In this document: positions 18,600 to 28,569 of the stretch, piece by piece
Numbering within the stretch: the stretch's first letter is position 1
How the letters are laid out: each line of letters opens with the position of its first letter
NCBI RefSeq assembly: GCF_000428845.1
Contig: NZ_AUAS01000007.1
Location: 310,001 to 374,000 of the forward strand
Source of the DNA: Dyadobacter alkalitolerans DSM 23607
GTDB taxonomy: Bacteria; Bacteroidota; Bacteroidia; Cytophagales; Spirosomataceae
Length of the DNA stretch: 64,000 bases
Reading direction: 5' to 3'
Program-made: the position numbers and the translations under genes
The notes under the pieces: generated by a model
What the model saw: the letters and a program-made list of their open reading frames with translations, nothing else
The model's database searches: none
What the model was told of the DNA's origin: nothing

Positions 18600-21500
18600 T
18601 CAAAAGCCAAGGTTAAGGCCAAATACAATCGTTCTCGCCATAGGGTAAGTGCCATAGTCGATGCCCGGCGTAAGCGCAGAAGAAATCCATGGGTCACCTT
18701 CGGTGGTGTTTACTTCGGGGTTGTAGCCCGAGTATTTGGTAAAGGTGTGCAGGTTCTGAATGTTCACATACACCCGCGCATTTTTCAGGATCGACCCATT
18801 GAACAACTTGTCAAATCTATAACCGAGGGTAACGTTTCTGATGCGCAGGAAAGAGGCATCGTCTACGAGGTAAGATGAAATCGTGCGGTTGTTGGCCGAG
18901 CTGCCCGCACCAAACGTCCTGCCATCACCCGGCTCTTCCGGAGACCGCCAGTAATTCTCGGAAATAGTCCCGTTGTTGCGGTAAGCGCTGCGTTTTGTCA
19001 GGTTCATCACCTCTACATCCTGAACGCCTTGCAACGAAAACCCGAAGTCCAGGCTTCCATAAGTGAAGCTGTTGGTCATTCCATAAGTAAACTTGGGAAG
19101 GTTATTTCCAATGATTGTTTTGTCAGAATCATTGATCACGCCATCATTATTGATATCGCGGAACTTGGCATCACCGGCAAAGGTGTTGGGTAAATGCGCG
19201 GATGCATTCACTTCGTCGATTGTGTTATAAACGCCATCAAAAATGTAGCCATAGTAGCTTCCCAGCGGGCTGCCGATCTGTGTAATATGTGTCAAAGAGT
19301 TCTCCTGAGCCCGGTTAGCAACAATGATTGGCGTTCCGCCCGCACCAAGGGATTCTACTTTGTTTCTGTTAAAAGAAATGTTGGCATTGGTATTCCAGGT
19401 AAACTTATCCGTCTTGAAATTTCTCGTCTCCAATGCGATTTCAAGTCCTTTATTACGCAGACTTCCCAAATTGCGCAGGGCCGTTTCGTAACCTGTTGAA
19501 AGCGGCACAGGCACGTTGAGAAGCAGGTCGGAAGTCAGTTTGTTATAATAATCAACATTCAGGAAAATACGGTTTTGGAACAGCCCCAGATCGAGACCGA
19601 AATCGATTTCCTTGGCTTTTTCCCATCCCAAATTTGCATTGCCTAATGAACCCTGCGCCAACCCGCTGGCGATAGAACCGTCACCCGAGCCTAAAATATA
19701 ATTGCTGCCATAAATCAGTCCGACAGAAGCATAGTCGGGAATCTGGTTGTTTCCAATCAAACCATAGCTTGCACGCAACTTCAACTCACTCACGGCATTT
19801 ACATTAGCCATGAAGTTTTCCTCCCCGATTCTCCATCCAACCGAAGCGGAAGGGAAGTTTCCCCATTTATTGTCCGAACCAAAACGCGACGAGCCATCGC
19901 GGCGGAAAGTGGCCGTCAGAAAATACTTTTCATTGAAATTATAGGTCGCACGGCTTAGCAACGAAAGCAATGTCCATTGCGAACGAATAGAGCTTCCGCC
20001 CGTCACAATCCCGGCATTCAAAGTTGGCACAAGGTCGTTTGGAAACGAATTTGCATTAACTGCCGTGGAGTTGAAGCTCGACTTCTGTTCAGTCAAACCC
20101 ACGAGTACATTCACGTGATGCTTTTCAGCAAACGAGTTGTTATAGGTCAATGTATTTTCATTAATCCAGCTGACATTGGTAGCCGCGTAAGAACGACCGA
20201 ATGATGGATTTACACTGATAAAGGAAGGTGAGAACTTGTTGTTGCTGAATGTATTGACATCCGCATTGATGCTGGTTTTGAATTGCAGGTTTTTCAAAAT
20301 GTCAACAGTCGTGAACATGCTGCCCACCGTGCTGAACTGGTTCATGGTGTTCTTGATGCCTTCACCAAAAGCCAGCGCGTTGTTGTAAATAATATTTTGC
20401 GTGGTGCCGTCGTCATAATGCAGCGTGTAAGATGTTGCATACGTGCCATCGGCATTGCGTGCAGGATACAAACCCGGAACGGACATTACTGTGGTCGCTA
20501 CGGCGCCGTAATCCTGGATTCCGCCCGTGGTTGCGATCCGGTTATTGGTGTAAGATGGCGCAACACGGAAGCCTACTTTTACTCTTTCCGACACTTTTGC
20601 GTCCACATTTAAACGAAATGCATATTTCTTGAATCCCGAGTTAATCACAATTCCTTCCTGGTTCTGATAGTTACCGGAAAGATAGTAACGCGCATTTTCT
20701 GTTCCGCCCGAAGCTGCAAGCTGATAATTTTGCATCGGTGCACGGCGGTAAAGCAGGTCTTGCCAATCGGTGAATGGGAGGGAGGCCGCGTTTTTAAATT
20801 CATCCGCTATTTTATATTGAGGGCCGCTTCTTACGGAGTTAGGGTCCGTAGCCTTTCCACCTGCACGCACCCAGTCTGTGTTTCTCTGGTCTGTGAGCCG
20901 TTGTGTATATTGCTGGTTGCTCATGATCCCAACTTTTTTCGCAATTTCCTGAAAACCGTAGCTTGCATTAATGCTGATTTGTGACTTGCCCGCTGCTCCT
21001 GTTTTTGTTGTGATCAAAACCACACCATTAGAGCCTCGCGATCCGTAAATAGACGTAGCCGACGCATCTTTCAAAACATCAATAGACTGGATATCACCAG
21101 GGTTAATGCTGGCCAGTGGGTTTACCGGAGACTGATCCCCAATATCGCCGCCCTGCGCAGATGCATTACTAACCGAGTTGTCAAGAGGTACGCCGTCTAC
21201 CACATACAAAGGCTGGTTACCTGCTGTAATAGAGCCTGTTCCCCTGATTTTCAAAGAAATTCCCCCGCCCGGCGCAGCCGAAGTTTGCTGCACCTGAACA
21301 CCCGCCATTTGTCCTGCCAGCGCTTCACCAAATGAAACCACCGCCCGATCCTGCAATTGCCGGGAACTAACAGAGGCCACCGAACCGGTCAATTCTCTTT
21401 TTGACTGGCTTCCATAACCTACAACAACGACTTCATTGAGTGATCTATCGCCTGTTTCGAGTTGAGGTGAAATCGTTGACCGGTTGCCGACCGGCTCTTC

Positions 21501-21815
21501 CACGTCACTATAACCTATATACGTAAAGAGCAATGTGCTATTGCGAGGCACCTGAACTTTATAAGCGCCATTCGCATCAGAAACAACACCGTCTGTGCCG
21601 CCTTTTACCCGAATGGATACGCCAACCAGCGGCTGGCCAGTCGCTTTCTCAGTAACCTGGCCACTAACATCAACAAGATTTGCCCGACTGGAAGTCTGAG
21701 CCTGTATGGCAGTGCCACAAAAAAACAGAAATAGCACTTTGAAGAGTATTCCCGGAGGCACTCCGCACGCGTTGCGGAAACAATTGGATGCTTCGGTAAA
21801 AATTTGTTTTCCCAT
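18600..21815 (-). CDS. SusC/RagA-family TonB-dependent outer-membrane transporter
   Basis: 1071 residues, full length. Signal segment VLFLFFCGTAIQAQ at about 27-40; carboxypeptidase-D-like domain (VSGQVTEKATGQPLVGVSIR); TonB-box region SLNEVVVVGYG; plug domain with GQMAGVQVQQTS and IRGTGSITAGNQPLYVVDGV; then the barrel, with a calcium-like DINNDGVINDSDK and C-terminal strand ending NLGF. It imports the glycan of this locus. On the minus strand a TATATTTG box at about 21869-21876 fits the Bacteroidota -7 element. Confidence 0.95.
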   Translation of the reverse strand: MGKQIFTEASNCFRNACGVPPGILFKVLFLFFCGTAIQAQTSSRANLVDVSGQVTEKATGQPLVGVSIRVKGGTDGVVSDANGAYKVQVPRNSTLLFTYIGYSDVEEPVGNRSTISPQLETGDRSLNEVVVVGYGSQSKRELTGSVASVSSRQLQDRAVVSFGEALAGQMAGVQVQQTSAAPGGGISLKIRGTGSITAGNQPLYVVDGVPLDNSVSNASAQGGDIGDQSPVNPLASINPGDIQSIDVLKDASATSIYGSRGSNGVVLITTKTGAAGKSQISINASYGFQEIAKKVGIMSNQQYTQRLTDQRNTDWVRAGGKATDPNSVRSGPQYKIADEFKNAASLPFTDWQDLLYRRAPMQNYQLAASGGTENARYYLSGNYQNQEGIVINSGFKKYAFRLNVDAKVSERVKVGFRVAPSYTNNRIATTGGIQDYGAVATTVMSVPGLYPARNADGTYATSYTLHYDDGTTQNIIYNNALAFGEGIKNTMNQFSTVGSMFTTVDILKNLQFKTSINADVNTFSNNKFSPSFISVNPSFGRSYAATNVSWINENTLTYNNSFAEKHHVNVLVGLTEQKSSFNSTAVNANSFPNDLVPTLNAGIVTGGSSIRSQWTLLSLLSRATYNFNEKYFLTATFRRDGSSRFGSDNKWGNFPSASVGWRIGEENFMANVNAVSELKLRASYGLIGNNQIPDYASVGLIYGSNYILGSGDGSIASGLAQGSLGNANLGWEKAKEIDFGLDLGLFQNRIFLNVDYYNKLTSDLLLNVPVPLSTGYETALRNLGSLRNKGLEIALETRNFKTDKFTWNTNANISFNRNKVESLGAGGTPIIVANRAQENSLTHITQIGSPLGSYYGYIFDGVYNTIDEVNASAHLPNTFAGDAKFRDINNDGVINDSDKTIIGNNLPKFTYGMTNSFTYGSLDFGFSLQGVQDVEVMNLTKRSAYRNNGTISENYWRSPEEPGDGRTFGAGSSANNRTISSYLVDDASFLRIRNVTLGYRFDKLFNGSILKNARVYVNIQNLHTFTKYSGYNPEVNTTEGDPWISSALTPGIDYGTYPMARTIVFGLNLGF

Positions 21816-21849
21816 AGGTCATGGAAGATTAAGTTGTCTAGAAATGATT

Positions 21850-21880
21850 GAATCGAAAGGTATCGAAACAAATATAATGT
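21850..21880 (-). promoter_or_regulatory. Promoter and possible DeoR/AgaR operator of the susC gene
   Basis: On the minus strand the sequence TATATTTG matches the TAnnTTTG -7 element, followed by GTTTCGATACCTTTCGAT. The same ATATTTGTTTC...TTTCGAT arrangement occurs in the agaS/S9 peptidase divergent region (36212-36237). The shared GTTTC/TTTCGAT part is a candidate operator of the DeoR-type regulator at 25286-26044. Confidence 0.35.
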
Positions 21881-22065
21881 TTTTATTAAATGTAAAATGT
21901 TTTCGTAAGAAAAAAATAACAATGACAGTTTAAAAAGAAAGGTAATGTAGATTTTGGGGAAATTTTATTGATAAGAGACAGTAGAAAATGAAAATGCTTC
22001 CAAACGCAGGTCCGGAAGCACTTTCATTTTCTAAAAAAAATACGGATTATAGGAAGCGGATGCCG

Positions 22066-24477
22066 CTATTTATATTGCTGCCAATTCAGTTGCTTCTTCA
22101 TAACAGGCAACTTGTGTTGTTGCGCATAATCGTTCCTGACTTGCTGTACATCATTCCACCATTGGTTCAATGGATAATGCAATTCCCTGTAAATAAGATA
22201 GCTGAGATCGAGGGTGCGCACTGGCTGGTGATCCTTAATGTCGTCTACTTGTTGCAGGAACTTGCGTCCGTTGGCCTCTGCAACGAGCGGGTGCCATTCT
22301 TTAAACCATACTTTCTCGACGAATGCGAGCGTACTGTCGCGTTGCGTTTTTAGTTTATTAACCTTTTCAAGCGCAGCATCCAGTTGTTGAATTGCTGCGG
22401 CTGGATTGCTCGCCGCATTTGAGGACGCTTTTTGTAGCAAATCGGTTACCTCATTCAATGCCACCAGCATCCGCAAGTTTTGCCCGCAGATCGCCGCAAC
22501 AGATTCCAGCACTTCTAGGTTGTAAAGCTGCGTTTTGGCGAGCGATTTGTTTTTTTGAAGTAATCGAAGTGCGTATGCATTGCGCGGAAGCATCGCTTTT
22601 GCAGTGGCAAGGCGCTCTGCATTAACCGGGTAAGTTTGGTTTGGAACCGCAAGGGAACCGGACGCTGGCACAGGTAAGAGGGGTAAGGTCTGGTCTCTTT
22701 CAGGTTGGAGGAATAAGCTATCCGAATTTCCCTTGATCATCGGTCGCCAGGTTGATGGAATCCAGTCCCAGCTTTCGGTATGAAACTCTGCCTGAGCACT
22801 TAACGCGCGGTACACACTATCCATATCCTTTTGAGCGGGTCCGTAAAAAGCATTCATAAACCGCGCCGAGGCGTTTGCGGGAGTAAGGTTTTTATTGTTC
22901 CATCCGGCAGCTGTGGCTGTAGCATATCCCAGCCAGAATGTTTCAGGATGCAGGCCCGCATCGCCCCAGCCCGCAATCACTACGCCTGCAAAAGAGGACA
23001 GGTTTTCGTCAAATGCGGTTTTGATTTCTTTCATCATATCCGCCACCCGGCCCGAGGAGCGGTCGCTCCCATCCGCCATGACATTGGTTTTTGTATGCAA
23101 AGGATAATAGTTGGGAAATACAGGTTCGCCACCCTGCGTGGCTGTGTAAACAAACTGCCTGATCCCGTGCTTTTTATAATCGGCGGCAATCGCATTGTTA
23201 TAAACACCATTTACCAAATGCTTGGGCAATGCGGTAATGTCCTCTTTTCTCAATGGAAATTCACCCCAAAAAAGCACCGTGCGGCCCTGTTCGTGCAGCC
23301 TATCGGCCATTTTTTTAATAAACCACGCCAGTAAACGTCCATTTCCGCCAAGACTGTCTGCCACCGGTTTTTCCGAAGGCGCTTTCCCGGTGTAGTAAGC
23401 CTCATCATTGGAAAGAATAATGTATTTGCTGCCTTTACTCGCATTGATCAATTCGCTGAACATTGCGTCGAGCAGTTTGAATGTTTCGGGATTGGTAACC
23501 GAAAACTGATAATTAATGTCGTCGATCAGCCGCAGTTTCCGGTATTCCGGATGTTTCAGGATAAACGAGACATGTGCTGGTGCATCCAGAAACGGCACGA
23601 GATCAACATAATGCGCTTTTGCATAATCCGCCAGTTCCTGATATTCTGCCGGAGATAATGCATAAGGCTCCACAATCGCAGGTGCGGATTTGTATTGAAA
23701 ATGACCTTCCAGCTTGATCGTAAAAGCATTGATCTTAAACGTGGACGCCTGCCGGACAATACGCTTCAATGCGCTTAGCTTCTCCAAATGGTGGGCATCA
23801 TCCCAATAAATCATCCTGATGTCCACATTAGGCCAGTCGGTAACCTCACCTTCCGGAAGCTGCATTTTTGGAGCCTGCTCGCGTAGTAATTGCAAGAAGG
23901 TCTGAACACCATAATACAAACCTTGTGAAGCATTAGCCGTTATGGTAACACTTCGTGGTTTCAAACTCAGCCGGTAAGCCTGGCGCGCAAGCGCAACCCG
24001 GTTTGTATCAACACTTTCTCCAATTTTAACAGATCCTTTTTGAACCACCAGCCGAATGGTAGGAGAATTAGCGGAACTACCAGTTGCAATGGAAAGCGGA
24101 AGGCCGGCTTCCTTTAATCCCTCTCGCAGGCTTAGTAAAGCCTGTTCCTTGGAAAGTGCCGGATCGGCAACAATCTTCCAGTTTTTGTCAATTGGAAACA
24201 TTTTTTTAGCCAGCGCAATCTGTTGCGGAAGCGGAAGTAAGGCTGAACCTGGGCCGGTTTTTTTTACATGATTTGGCTGTGAGGCCTTGTTCTGTGCATT
24301 TGCCAAGATTGCTACGAGGACAAAGCAGCAAGCCAGCAAAAAGCTCCTGCTGGTTTTAATTGAACGAGCCTTTGGGGAATTCGGAATGGTGTACAAGGCG
24401 GAAAATTTTAAAGGTTGTTTTTGGAATAGCTTTGGGGGTGCTTGGACAGAAAATGGCATAGTACATTCCACAATCAC
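22066..24477 (-). CDS. GH20-like beta-N-acetylhexosaminidase
   Basis: 803 residues. A signal segment (FLLACCFVLVAILANAQ, about 46-62) lies unusually far from the first ATG, so the true start may be nearer. A zincin-like GH20 N-terminal domain (about 75-195, ending QGLYYGVQTFLQLLRE) precedes a TIM barrel (about 205-560) with the Asp358-Glu359 pair in ILSNDEAYY at the place of the GH20 catalytic DE. AFTIKLEGHFQYK and VPFLDAPAHVSFILKHPEYR are family-like barrel strands. The C-terminal 200 residues are helical. Predicted to release terminal GlcNAc or GalNAc; specificity is inferred from the locus. Confidence 0.75.
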   Translation of the reverse strand: MIVECTMPFSVQAPPKLFQKQPLKFSALYTIPNSPKARSIKTSRSFLLACCFVLVAILANAQNKASQPNHVKKTGPGSALLPLPQQIALAKKMFPIDKNWKIVADPALSKEQALLSLREGLKEAGLPLSIATGSSANSPTIRLVVQKGSVKIGESVDTNRVALARQAYRLSLKPRSVTITANASQGLYYGVQTFLQLLREQAPKMQLPEGEVTDWPNVDIRMIYWDDAHHLEKLSALKRIVRQASTFKINAFTIKLEGHFQYKSAPAIVEPYALSPAEYQELADYAKAHYVDLVPFLDAPAHVSFILKHPEYRKLRLIDDINYQFSVTNPETFKLLDAMFSELINASKGSKYIILSNDEAYYTGKAPSEKPVADSLGGNGRLLAWFIKKMADRLHEQGRTVLFWGEFPLRKEDITALPKHLVNGVYNNAIAADYKKHGIRQFVYTATQGGEPVFPNYYPLHTKTNVMADGSDRSSGRVADMMKEIKTAFDENLSSFAGVVIAGWGDAGLHPETFWLGYATATAAGWNNKNLTPANASARFMNAFYGPAQKDMDSVYRALSAQAEFHTESWDWIPSTWRPMIKGNSDSLFLQPERDQTLPLLPVPASGSLAVPNQTYPVNAERLATAKAMLPRNAYALRLLQKNKSLAKTQLYNLEVLESVAAICGQNLRMLVALNEVTDLLQKASSNAASNPAAAIQQLDAALEKVNKLKTQRDSTLAFVEKVWFKEWHPLVAEANGRKFLQQVDDIKDHQPVRTLDLSYLIYRELHYPLNQWWNDVQQVRNDYAQQHKLPVMKKQLNWQQYK

Positions 24478-24717
24478 TCCGAGTGCCCGCTAGGGAATGC
24501 AATTAAAAACAAAAAGATAAGGAAACGAAACTTTTTGATTCAAATTTAGAGATGAACGTTTCTGTTCAGCGTTCGTTGCTGTACCCAATGAGCTGCCAGC
24601 AGTTTGAAACAATTTTGAAGAAGGAAGTGCAGATATGGTTCTTTCTTCACTTCCTGTTTATGGTCGGGGAGGTGGGAGAGGGAGGTTTTCATCGGGGGGT
24701 GTAGGTAGTGTGTTACA
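24478..24717. other. Intergenic region upstream of the GH20-like gene
   Basis: No gene seen. It should hold the minus-strand promoter of the GH20-like gene; the segment GGAAACGAAACTTTTTG at about 24521-24537 resembles the CGAAA-rich sites proposed for the DeoR regulator elsewhere in this locus. Confidence 0.3.
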
Positions 24718-25156
24718 TTATTCTCTTTCTATTCCTAATTGAAAGCAAAGTGCATCCACTACGTCAACCTGTGTGTCCAAACTGGTCGCAGTTCCATAAA
24801 GCAATGAAAGTCTTTGTTTATCCAGAGTGCGAATTTGATGGCACAAAATGACGGACTCGTTACCAAGACCAAAATTATTTGCAGAGATTAACACTTCGTT
24901 TGGGTAGATTTTCCCGCCAGGGTTGCGAGTTGTGATCGGAATAACCTGTGTGAATTTCACTAATGTCGGCCAGAAACATTGGATCTTTCGCAGCCATTTT
25001 CATTGCCTCAAGTTTCTTAGACTTAGCATCGATTTGATCATCGACATATACAGTTACCTCCGTTTTATCGCGAAAGTTGGGTGGAAGCGTCAAGATCACC
25101 TGATTGTTTTTTACCGGACAAACGATTTTATAAGTCATAGCCAATTTATAAGTCAT
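24718..25156 (-). pseudogene. MazF/PemK-type toxin-antitoxin pair collapsed by a deletion
   Basis: The upstream frame (ATG at 25156 or 25138) encodes an antitoxin-like protein: VILTLPPNFRDKTEVTVYVD, then MAAKDPMFLADISEI, after which the normal C-terminus is missing. In another frame starting near 24963 comes the toxin's C-terminal two thirds: KFTQVIPITTRNPGGKIYP, SVILCHQIRTLDKQRLS, ending VDALCFQLGI. The toxin's first 30-35 residues, including the usual start and nucleic-acid-binding strand, are gone. A deletion of roughly 150 bp around 24950-24965 joined the two. An exact 18-bp tandem duplication (25127-25144 and 25145-25162) repeats the antitoxin start region. The toxin should be inactive. 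Confidence 0.75.
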
Positions 25157-25285
25157 AGCCAAGAATTTTCCGTAATGTACAAAATTTTAAAATAGTGAGC
25201 TTGCTATGTATTGCAGCCCCTCATTCTCAATCCATAACAATCTATTTTGCATTTACATCCAAAATCTTCTCAATTCGCCACACCC

Positions 25286-26044
25286 CTAAGCAATTATCAC
25301 CTCAATATTATGCTGCTTCAGCATCCTCAAATCCGACTCTTCAATCTTATCATCGGTTACCACTTTGTCAATCTTATCAAAACCGCAAATAAACGCCAGG
25401 CCCGACTTTTTGAATTTTGAGGAATCGGTTACGACGATTACTTCTTCGGCGATGTCGATCATGATTTGGTTGAGGTGGGCTTCTTCCATGTAGTGGGTGA
25501 AAAAACCGGCGTTTGACTTCATGCCGTCGATTCCCAGGAACAGTTTGTTGCAGTATAATTGCTTGAAGTTCCGCTCGGCCATCGGACCTACTAGCGACAT
25601 GGAGAATTCTTTCAGATATCCACCCGGCATATGGACCTGCAGATTTTCGTATTGCGCCAGGTTATTGACAATGTCCAGCGCGTTGCTGATCACAGTCAGG
25701 TTTTTGAATTTGTCGAGGTTATTGGATATTTCAAAAGTTGTTGTGCCGGAATCCAGAATGATGCTGTCATCTTCATTGATCAGCGACACGGCTTTCCGGC
25801 CGATCAGCCGCTTGGTATCGTGGTTGATCTTCCTTTTTTCGGTAACCGTCAGGGCAATGTTGTTGGTTTTAAAAGCCCCGCCGTGCGCCCTTACGAGCAG
25901 GTTGCTATTTTCCAGCTTATCCAGGTCATTGCGGATCGTTACTTCACTCACTTCCAGCATTTCACTTAGATCATTCACATTTACTTCGCCCAACTCATCG
26001 AGCTTTTGTAAGATCAGCGAACGGCGCTGTGCGGTCTTTTTCAT
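25286..26044 (-). CDS. agaR: DeoR-family sugar-phosphate-responsive regulator, AgaR-like
   Basis: 252 residues, standard DeoR length. N-terminal winged helix (RRSLILQKLDELGEVNVNDL, VSEVTIRNDLDKLENSNLLV) and DeoR C-terminal sensor domain with the phosphosugar-binding motifs IILDSGTTTFEISNNL and LFLGIDGM. DeoR regulators of amino-sugar operons (AgaR, GlcR types) bind GalNAc or GlcNAc phosphates and repress. Location between the GH20-like and GH123-like genes and near agaS makes it the likely repressor of this locus. The symbol is a best guess based on that context. Confidence 0.85.
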   Translation of the reverse strand: MKKTAQRRSLILQKLDELGEVNVNDLSEMLEVSEVTIRNDLDKLENSNLLVRAHGGAFKTNNIALTVTEKRKINHDTKRLIGRKAVSLINEDDSIILDSGTTTFEISNNLDKFKNLTVISNALDIVNNLAQYENLQVHMPGGYLKEFSMSLVGPMAERNFKQLYCNKLFLGIDGMKSNAGFFTHYMEEAHLNQIMIDIAEEVIVVTDSSKFKKSGLAFICGFDKIDKVVTDDKIEESDLRMLKQHNIEVIIA

Positions 26045-26177
26045 GGTATCAAACCTTTATTCAGTTAATGTCTATTATTCATTTGTCTGCAAGCCAGCCA
26101 TGCAGGGCCGGTCAAACGAGTTTGTAAAGGTAGCAACATCCGGGGAAATGGTGTTGTAGAAACCAGTATGAACCGTT

Positions 26178-26450
26178 TCAACCGGCAAAAGGGTTTTCAT
26201 CCTGATGCGGAAAAGCCCTGTGCACTTCAATAATCTTTTCAATGCGGCTAAGGATCAGCGTCATCATTTCTTTCGGGAATGATGCTTCCACGACAATCAG
26301 TTTCAGGTCTGCATCCGGCGTTTTAAAAACCTGAATGTAGCTGACTTCGAACCTGCTTTTGCCAAACAATTGCAAAACCCTGCTCAAAACATTATTGGTG
26401 TCGGTGGCGTAAATTGATATCCGGCTTGAATCAGTACACTGGGTTTCCAT
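26178..26450 (-). CDS. Small single ACT-domain protein
   Basis: 90 residues. The fold signature of an ACT domain is visible: RISIYATDTNNVLSRVLQLF (strand 1 and helix 1 with N and VL positions), RFEVSYIQVFK (strand 2), LKLIVVEASFPKEMMTLIL (strand 3 and helix 2), IEKIIEVHRAF (strand 4). It resembles the regulatory small subunit of acetolactate synthase (IlvN/IlvH) but is short and no ilv gene is near. It starts 5 nt after the esterase stop and precedes agaR, so it is part of this operon. It may sense a small ligand such as an amino acid; this is inference. Confidence 0.7.
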   Translation of the reverse strand: METQCTDSSRISIYATDTNNVLSRVLQLFGKSRFEVSYIQVFKTPDADLKLIVVEASFPKEMMTLILSRIEKIIEVHRAFPHQDENPFAG

Positions 26451-26455
26451 CGGTG

Positions 26456-28486
26456 CTATTTTTTGACTTTCACGATGAAGGAAACCCGCTTCGTTTCATG
26501 GATAAAAGAATGCGCACCGTGACTGTCCCGGCGTGTGTTGCCATTTTTTGGATATTCATAAATGCCGTAAAAAGTAATTTGGTGACCGTCGGGGCAATCC
26601 GGTTTAATCTGCACTTGCGAGGTAAGCCGCTGCGCTCCCGACCAATCATTTCTGGCAAAAAACAGCATGCGACGGTTGTCCATCGCCACATAAGGGTCTT
26701 CTGTATAAAGTTGCAGGCCAAAATCGTGCAGCGAATCAAGGTCGGATTTAGTAAAAACGCTGATCCACTCGCCCGGATTGGCGATTCCATCGCCGTTACC
26801 TTCTCCGACCACTGTTTTCTCTTCCACTTCCAACTTTACGGCTTGTCCGTCGGCAATTTTAAAATGGGTGAGCGTTTTTTCAGGTGAGTAAAAAGGGACT
26901 TCCAGCAAAAACTGATCTTTTTTGTCATTATAACGTACTACTAATTTCAGTTTAGCGCGATCCAGACCCGCACTCCGCGAGCGAATTCTAAATCCTGTTT
27001 TTTCATGTAAAGCGCCTTGCGCGAGTTTTCCAATCGCGATGGCCGGGTCGATAACCTCTATTTCTTCATCCTGTGCAATTAATTCAATGTGAATAGAATC
27101 CACCGCAGATCCACCTTTGTTAAACAATACCGGACTCAGGTACACAATGTCTCCAACGCCAGGCATTTGCCGGTCAAGCTTGTAGGTCGCCATCGTAATG
27201 TGCCCGGGATCACCGGACTTGTATATTCCAATGTTAGTCTGCTCACCGGTTCCCTGCCATTGTATGCGGCCTTTTTTGTCGCTTCGCACATGCGAGCGGG
27301 AAATTTTGCGGGCAGGCACATCCAGTTGAATCAGCTCAAATCTGGTATTCGGCGCGTAAATGCTGTCAGTTATAATGTTTACAGCAAGATTGGGCACGGA
27401 TGGGCCATCGGGCAGCCATTTTTTGGTTTGTAAACTAAATCCTTCCTTGTGCACATCATCCAGCACGGTAAATCCCGGAATCTTGCGGTTTGTGCTGACA
27501 TTGTAATTCCAGACTGAAAAGTTGGGATACAAATCAATATGATGCCATTTCTCCGGGCGGGCTAGCGGCATCCGGAAGTAATTCATGTGAAAATCAAACT
27601 GTCCTTTAATGTTGACCGCATTGTGAAAGCCCCTGAAATAACCGATGCCATAATGCCAGCTTTCGTAGTTCAGTTCAAGGGTTTGGTAAGCGTCATCTAT
27701 CTCCTGGTCATGCTGACGCAGAAAATCCTTGCTGCCTAAATGCATCCTAACAGGCAAGCCGATAAAATTGCGCCCCATTTCTTTAAACGGCGTATAAATC
27801 TGCAAAGCTTTCGGCCCGACCGTAAACGAAGCCGAAGGACAGAAAAACGAAGCACTTGACAGCAGATGCGGATATTTGGAAGCAACCAGCATCGACATAA
27901 ATCCACCCATGCTCAGCCCGGAAACCGCCCGGCCTTCCCGGTAAGCCTTGGTGCGATAATGCGCATCAATATATTGTACAAATTCCGGGAAGTAATCAAC
28001 AAACTGCCGGTCTTCCTTTACCGGTGCAATGTCGTAGGGTCGCGGATATTGTGCAGGCATATAGCCATCCCATTTGGCGATGATCACATCATTGTCAGCT
28101 ACATAGCTCGCAAAGTTGTCCAGCGAATCGGGTCCGCAGCGTTCGTGATTTCCATTAAATTCATCGTAATAGCGAGCTTCGCCAGAACGTGAAACTTCCC
28201 CCTCGGCCGGACCATTGAACCGGCCTGCATTGCCGTGGAAATAATAGATTACCGGATAATGCCGCTCAGGATGCACATAATAATCTGGCGGCAGGATCAG
28301 CCGAAAATTCCGGTTTTCCCTGAACACCTCACTATAATGCACCTTGTCTTCAATGATCGCTTTGCGCTGTGACGGCTGCGCGTAAACGTTCCGCATTGCA
28401 GCTGTTAATAACAATATAAACACCCCGAGCAACACCAGATAATTTTTGCCCTTTTGTAAATTAAAAAGTTTGTCAATCTTATTCAT
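26456..28486 (-). CDS. Secreted esterase-family (esterase D-like) alpha/beta hydrolase with C-terminal beta domains
   Basis: 676 residues. Signal peptide/anchor YLVLLGVFILLLTAAMRNVYAQ (about 15-37). An esterase D-like alpha/beta-hydrolase domain (about 45-310): FRLILPPDYYVHPERHYPVI, oxyanion YFHGNAG, nucleophile Ser192 in GLSMGGFMS, His in GFHNAVN. From about 330 come two beta-rich domains (VWNYNVSTNRKIPGFTVLDD and a bacterial Ig-like region ending ISVFTKSDLDS). Such enzymes remove acyl groups from glycans. Within a hexosamine locus, O-deacylation of the substrate is likely; N-deacetylation is not usual for this fold. Confidence 0.8.
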   Translation of the reverse strand: MNKIDKLFNLQKGKNYLVLLGVFILLLTAAMRNVYAQPSQRKAIIEDKVHYSEVFRENRNFRLILPPDYYVHPERHYPVIYYFHGNAGRFNGPAEGEVSRSGEARYYDEFNGNHERCGPDSLDNFASYVADNDVIIAKWDGYMPAQYPRPYDIAPVKEDRQFVDYFPEFVQYIDAHYRTKAYREGRAVSGLSMGGFMSMLVASKYPHLLSSASFFCPSASFTVGPKALQIYTPFKEMGRNFIGLPVRMHLGSKDFLRQHDQEIDDAYQTLELNYESWHYGIGYFRGFHNAVNIKGQFDFHMNYFRMPLARPEKWHHIDLYPNFSVWNYNVSTNRKIPGFTVLDDVHKEGFSLQTKKWLPDGPSVPNLAVNIITDSIYAPNTRFELIQLDVPARKISRSHVRSDKKGRIQWQGTGEQTNIGIYKSGDPGHITMATYKLDRQMPGVGDIVYLSPVLFNKGGSAVDSIHIELIAQDEEIEVIDPAIAIGKLAQGALHEKTGFRIRSRSAGLDRAKLKLVVRYNDKKDQFLLEVPFYSPEKTLTHFKIADGQAVKLEVEEKTVVGEGNGDGIANPGEWISVFTKSDLDSLHDFGLQLYTEDPYVAMDNRRMLFFARNDWSGAQRLTSQVQIKPDCPDGHQITFYGIYEYPKNGNTRRDSHGAHSFIHETKRVSFIVKVKK

Positions 28487-28569
28487 ATGATGCTAGCAAT
28501 TACCAAAGGCTGGATGGAGGAAAAGAGCGCTCACGCAGTAACGATGAAGATTCAGGGATGGACTTAGGA

